DNA of 48,371 nt from DATCRE01 sp964235605. GTDB lineage: Bacteria > Bacteroidota > Bacteroidia > Cytophagales > Cyclobacteriaceae. The notes beneath the pieces were generated by a model. The model was not told the origin of the DNA. It saw only the letters and a program-made list of their open reading frames with translations, and searched no databases. Position numbers and translations under genes: made by a program. Shown in pieces: positions 45,106 to 48,371 of the stretch (position 1 is its first letter; each line of letters opens with the position of its first letter). The stretch covers positions 1 to 48,371 of the forward strand of contig CAXSCR010000037.1 of NCBI GenBank assembly GCA_964235605.1, written 5' to 3'.

Positions 45106-46998
45106 ATGTTCAAACCGCCACTTACTTTAGGTTGCCTACTAGCTTTGCTCATCACCATTTCTTGTAAGCCAGGAAAGGATACTACCATCGCCAATACGAA
45201 GACAACCTTTGCGCTCCCTTATGAGAAGTTTATATTGAATAATGGACTTGAAGTAATTCTACATGAAGATCACTCCGATCCAATTGTAGCAGTTGCTACC
45301 GTAATGCATATTGGATCCAACCGCGAGAAACCAGGTAAAACCGGATTTGCGCATTTTTTTGAACACATGTCTTTTAATGACTCAGAAAATACACCCCAGG
45401 GTGCAAATCGTAAACTCATTCCTGAATGGGGTGGTCAACGCAATGGTGGAACATGGACAGATGGGACTATCTATTATGAAGTTGTTCCCAAAGATGCATT
45501 TGATAAAATATTATGGATTGATTCAGACCGACTTGGTTTCATGATCAATACGGTGACCAAAGAAGCGCTTGAAGCGGAGAAGCAAGTTGTAAAGAACGAA
45601 AAACGTGAGCGTGTTGACAACGCCCCTTATGGCTATACCGATGAAATTATTCGAACTAATCTATATCCAAAAGAACATCCATATAATTGGACAGTGATAG
45701 GTTCATTACCCGATCTTCAGGCTGCAACGCTTGAGGATGTAAAAGAATTCTATGACATGTATTATGGTGCTAGCAATGCAACACTGGTAATTGCTGGCGA
45801 TATTAATGTTCAAGAAACCAAAGAGAAAGTTCAACAATGGTTTGGTGAAATACGCAAAGGCGCAGAGGTGGCGAAAATGAAACCCATGCCTGTAACTTTA
45901 GCCCACTCAAAATCCTTGTACTTTGAAGACAACTTTGCCAAACTGCCAGAATTACAACTCGTTTTTCCAACGGTTGAAAATTATCATCGCGACATGTATG
46001 CGCTGGATATTTTAGGAGCTCTATTAAGTGGCAGCAAGAAATCTCCGCTTTACAAAATAATTGTAGAAGAGAAAAAACTAGCCCCAGCTGTAAGTACGCT
46101 TCAAAGCAGCGATGAATTAGCTGGTGAATTTGTGTTTCGAGTTCGCGCCAATGCAGGTGTAAATCTCACGGATGTAAAAACAAGTATTGATGAAGGGCTT
46201 GCGCGCTTCGAAAAAGAAGGCTTCACTGATACTGAGCTTCAGCGCATAAAGGCTGAACAAGAAACAAATCTTTACCAAGGTATTGCCACCATCTTAAACA
46301 AGGCATTTACATTGGCACAAGACAATGAATTTATTGGCCGGCCTGACTATGTATTGAATTCTGCAGCGCTAACACAAGCTGTTACCAAAGAAGATATTAT
46401 TCGTGTGTACAATCAGTACATCAAAGGAAAGAATTACATCATGGTAAGTGTTATACCGCATGGACAATCTGCTCTTGCAGTCAGTGGTAGTATACAGGCC
46501 ACTGTGTGGAAAGAACAAATTGTAGCCGGCGTACAAAACGAAAATGTGTCAAGGGGCGCTGAATCTGAAATCACTAAAACGATAACGAAGAGTGATCGCT
46601 CTGAACCGAAGTTTGGAGAAGCACCACTTTTTAAAATGCCCGACATATGGAACGGCAAGCTTTCAAATGGCATAATCGTATCGGGAATTGAGAATTATGA
46701 AATTCCTTTAGTATCGTTTGACATGACAATTCCTGGTGGTCATTCTTATGATCAAATGGATAAAGCTGGCGTTGCGCATCTCATGGCACAGTTGATGATG
46801 CAAGGAACAGCCAACAGGACACCCATAGAACTTGAAGAAGCAATTGGTTTGTTAGGATCTTCCATCACCATTCAGTGTACGAATGAAGAAATACGATTGA
46901 TCGGAAGTTGCCTGGCGAGAAATTTTGAACCCACTTTTGCATTAGCGCAAGAAATACTGCTACAGCCACGCTGGATGTTACAGAATATGAAAGATTGA
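45106..46998 (+). CDS. M16 metalloprotease lipoprotein, N-terminal part (frameshifted)
   Basis: 630 aa as read. A lipoprotein signal with C20 (LLITISCKPG) is followed by an active M16 domain: zinc motif HFFEH (H83, E86, H87) with the third ligand E165 in VVKNEKRE, then a second M16-type domain and the start of a third (from about 510). Bacteroidota M16 lipoproteins of this type are about 930-950 aa and degrade peptides in the periplasm or at the surface. The frame is lost at about 46973-46975 (tggatg where tgggatg is expected), after PRW; the true continuation DVTEYERLKK is found in the next frame. Either a genuine pseudogene or a sequencing error. Confidence 0.85.
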   Translation: MFKPPLTLGCLLALLITISCKPGKDTTIANTKTTFALPYEKFILNNGLEVILHEDHSDPIVAVATVMHIGSNREKPGKTGFAHFFEHMSFNDSENTPQGANRKLIPEWGGQRNGGTWTDGTIYYEVVPKDAFDKILWIDSDRLGFMINTVTKEALEAEKQVVKNEKRERVDNAPYGYTDEIIRTNLYPKEHPYNWTVIGSLPDLQAATLEDVKEFYDMYYGASNATLVIAGDINVQETKEKVQQWFGEIRKGAEVAKMKPMPVTLAHSKSLYFEDNFAKLPELQLVFPTVENYHRDMYALDILGALLSGSKKSPLYKIIVEEKKLAPAVSTLQSSDELAGEFVFRVRANAGVNLTDVKTSIDEGLARFEKEGFTDTELQRIKAEQETNLYQGIATILNKAFTLAQDNEFIGRPDYVLNSAALTQAVTKEDIIRVYNQYIKGKNYIMVSVIPHGQSALAVSGSIQATVWKEQIVAGVQNENVSRGAESEITKTITKSDRSEPKFGEAPLFKMPDIWNGKLSNGIIVSGIENYEIPLVSFDMTIPGGHSYDQMDKAGVAHLMAQLMMQGTANRTPIELEEAIGLLGSSITIQCTNEEIRLIGSCLARNFEPTFALAQEILLQPRWMLQNMKD

Positions 46999-47960
46999 AA
47001 AAGGCAATGGAAACGAATCTCAAGGGTATTGAAGCTAACGCTCCTGCTATTGCACATCTAAACTTCTCAAAATTGCTTTACGGACCAAATCACATATTTA
47101 GCCTACCTGCAAATGGAACGCTTACAACTGCAAGCAACATCACATTAGACGATCTCAAAAATTATTATAAAGCATATTTGGCTCCTAGTCAGGCAGCTTT
47201 CCATATTGCTGGCGCAATTCCTAAGCAACGGGTTCTTAGTTCAGTAGTTTCGCTTGAGAAAAATTGGTTTCCAAAAGTTGTTACTCCTCCCACCTATGGC
47301 GCGCCTCGATCTTCGGCTTCCGGAAATGTGTACTTCATAGATTTCCCAGATGCAAAACAATCGGTTATCTACGCCGGACGAATAGCGTTGTCTGCATCAG
47401 ATGCCAATAGTAACAATCTCCATTTTGCCAATGAGATTCTCGGTGCAGGCTCAAGTGGTAAGTTATTCCAGACCTTGAGAATTGAAAAAGGATATACATA
47501 TGGAGCGTATTCATTAATTAGTGCATCTAAAGAGAAAGGTGCTTTTATGATTACCACCAGCGTTCGCAGTAATGCTACCCTCCCGTCATTACAAATCATA
47601 CAATCGCTACTAAGTGATTATGGCAAGAATTTTTCAGACACGGAGGTGTCAATCACAAAAAACAAGATCCTGAAGAACTATACATTGCTTTATGAAGATC
47701 TGAATGCTAAAGTTGGATTACTACGCTATATATCAAAGTATGGGAAATCGCAAAAATATATAGAGGACGATTTACAAGAACTCATGAACATGACCTTGTC
47801 TGATTTTAAATCAGCTATCGATACTTATATGAAAGAGCAGGATATGATTTACCTTGTTGTAGGGGATAAAGCAACGCAGTGGGAGGAAGTACTTCAATTA
47901 AAGGGTAAGATAACACAGTTAGATATACATGGTAATGTTATAAACGAAGTATCGAATTAA
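46995..47960 (+). CDS. M16 metalloprotease, C-terminal part (frameshifted)
   Basis: 321 aa as read from a TTG, but this is not a separate gene: the frame is open upstream (LDVTEYERLKKAMETN) and joins the preceding open frame if one G is restored near 46974. It contains the rest of the third and a fourth M16-like domain (VYFIDFPDAKQSVIYAGRIA, LRIEKGYTYGAYSLISASKE), the inactive half that shapes the protease chamber. The joined product would be about 951 aa. Confidence 0.8.
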   Translation: MKKAMETNLKGIEANAPAIAHLNFSKLLYGPNHIFSLPANGTLTTASNITLDDLKNYYKAYLAPSQAAFHIAGAIPKQRVLSSVVSLEKNWFPKVVTPPTYGAPRSSASGNVYFIDFPDAKQSVIYAGRIALSASDANSNNLHFANEILGAGSSGKLFQTLRIEKGYTYGAYSLISASKEKGAFMITTSVRSNATLPSLQIIQSLLSDYGKNFSDTEVSITKNKILKNYTLLYEDLNAKVGLLRYISKYGKSQKYIEDDLQELMNMTLSDFKSAIDTYMKEQDMIYLVVGDKATQWEEVLQLKGKITQLDIHGNVINEVSN

Positions 47961-48033
47961 GAATAATTTTACACTTAAAAGCGACCCGCTTAATGGTAGA
48001 GAAATCGTTTTTAAATTTTTAATATCACACTCA

Positions 48034-48202
48034 TAGCTTCTGGCTGCTCGATTTGAGCTGCTAGCTCGATTTTTTAAAGTTTTATGCAGTGACTCACATG
48101 TCGGGCTCATGTAAGGATTTGTATTTCTTAACCAGGTGGCATAACGAATAAGTAAAAGCTGTAGATGGCAATCATCGTTTGAAAGCGCAATCCCTCCAGG
48201 GA
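48034..48202. repeat. Dispersed repeat, copy with five heptamer positions
   Basis: Units TAGCTTC, TGGCTGC, TCGATTT, GAGCTGC, TAGCTCG (48034-48068) are followed by a sequence matching that at 13237-13370 with scattered differences (shared landmarks TTTTTTAAAGTTTTATGCA, GTGACTCACATGT, ACCAGGTGG, ATAACGAATA). Non-coding; lies after the M16 gene. Confidence 0.75.
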
Positions 48203-48215
48203 AACTGCTTATACC

Positions 48216-48275
48216 CCGGCCTGAGTCCTCTCAGACCGGAACTTAAATGTCCTAAAACGTTGTCCTGGGAGGACA
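48216..48275. other. Two neighbouring stem-loops at the window end
   Basis: First, CCGGCCTGAG (48216-48225) against CTCAGACCGG (48230-48239), one mismatch on this strand and a G-U pair on the other. Second, TGTCCT (48261-48266) against AGGACA (48270-48275). No T run, so not ordinary terminators; the context beyond 48371 is not visible. Confidence 0.5.
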
Positions 48276-48371
48276 CAGCACTTTTGTAAAAACTATCATT
48301 CTTGTCCGACTAAAATGGGTATATATGATTAATCTCATTGGAGAATCAAGGGATGAATGGGCTTCTGATTT

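Noticed and set aside
46995..47960. Separate second M16 gene
   Set aside because: The frame has no real start, is open upstream and continues the preceding protein when one base is restored.

Overview
The window is AT-rich chromosomal DNA from a member of the Bacteroidota, most likely a gliding soil or water bacterium of the Cytophagales/Chitinophagales type. The evidence is three large secreted polysaccharide-active proteins ending in type IX secretion (T9SS) sorting domains, TAnnTTTG-type promoter elements, almost no Shine-Dalgarno sequences, a SusC-like segment in one protein, and a biopterin-dependent aromatic amino acid hydroxylase. A 100-N scaffold gap lies at 10292-10391. I see no rRNA, tRNA, CRISPR array, prophage or intact insertion sequence.

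Layout. 1-4430: two minus-strand secreted glycan-active proteins, a GH16 glucanase and a GH18-like TIM-barrel protein, which share the same C-terminal cassette (beta/gamma-crystallin, CBM6, T9SS domain). 4788-5070: a 283-bp element with near-perfect terminal inverted repeats, probably an internally deleted IS or MITE. 5248-7689: two paralogous membrane proteins that carry a histidine-kinase dimerisation/phosphoacceptor helix pair but no ATPase domain, and a CsbD-like stress protein. 8183-9988: an ABC exporter. 9981-10830: a tandem array of about 230-bp units interrupted by the N gap. 10890-13148: ECF sigma factor, probable anti-sigma protein and an outer-membrane-like protein. 13641-17816: a very large multidomain GH16 enzyme.

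17877-21945: an HTTM-family membrane protein with a partner protein, inorganic pyrophosphatase, a small beta-barrel protein and a lipoprotein with a TonB C-terminal domain. 22405-29366: the MoxR/DUF58/DUF4350/DUF4129/SpoIIM operon with a divergent RDD gene, a conserved but poorly understood membrane system; here the SpoIIM protein carries a second membrane domain. 29971-35457: a sterol desaturase/AGMO-like enzyme with a lipoprotein, 3-hydroxyacyl-CoA dehydrogenase, a flavin reductase-like protein and an aromatic amino acid hydroxylase, suggesting lipid and phenylalanine/tyrosine metabolism. 35701-48000: an alpha-2-macroglobulin with a SusC-like insert, a GAF/PAS sensor without an output domain, a zinc alcohol dehydrogenase and an M16 protease split by a single-base frameshift.

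The least explained theme is a set of degenerate 7-bp-periodic arrays in intergenic DNA: GAGCTGC/TAGCTGC type near 9993, 13188 and 48034, TTGGGAA type at 19297 and TATTAAC type at 32791. Two of the GAGCTGC arrays (13188 and 48034) are followed by the same roughly 135-bp non-coding sequence, so this is a dispersed repeat family. Two arrays touch or abut start codons. The other unusual items are the kinase-less DHp paralogues and the alpha-2-macroglobulin/SusC chimera. All function calls come from reading motifs by eye, without database searches.
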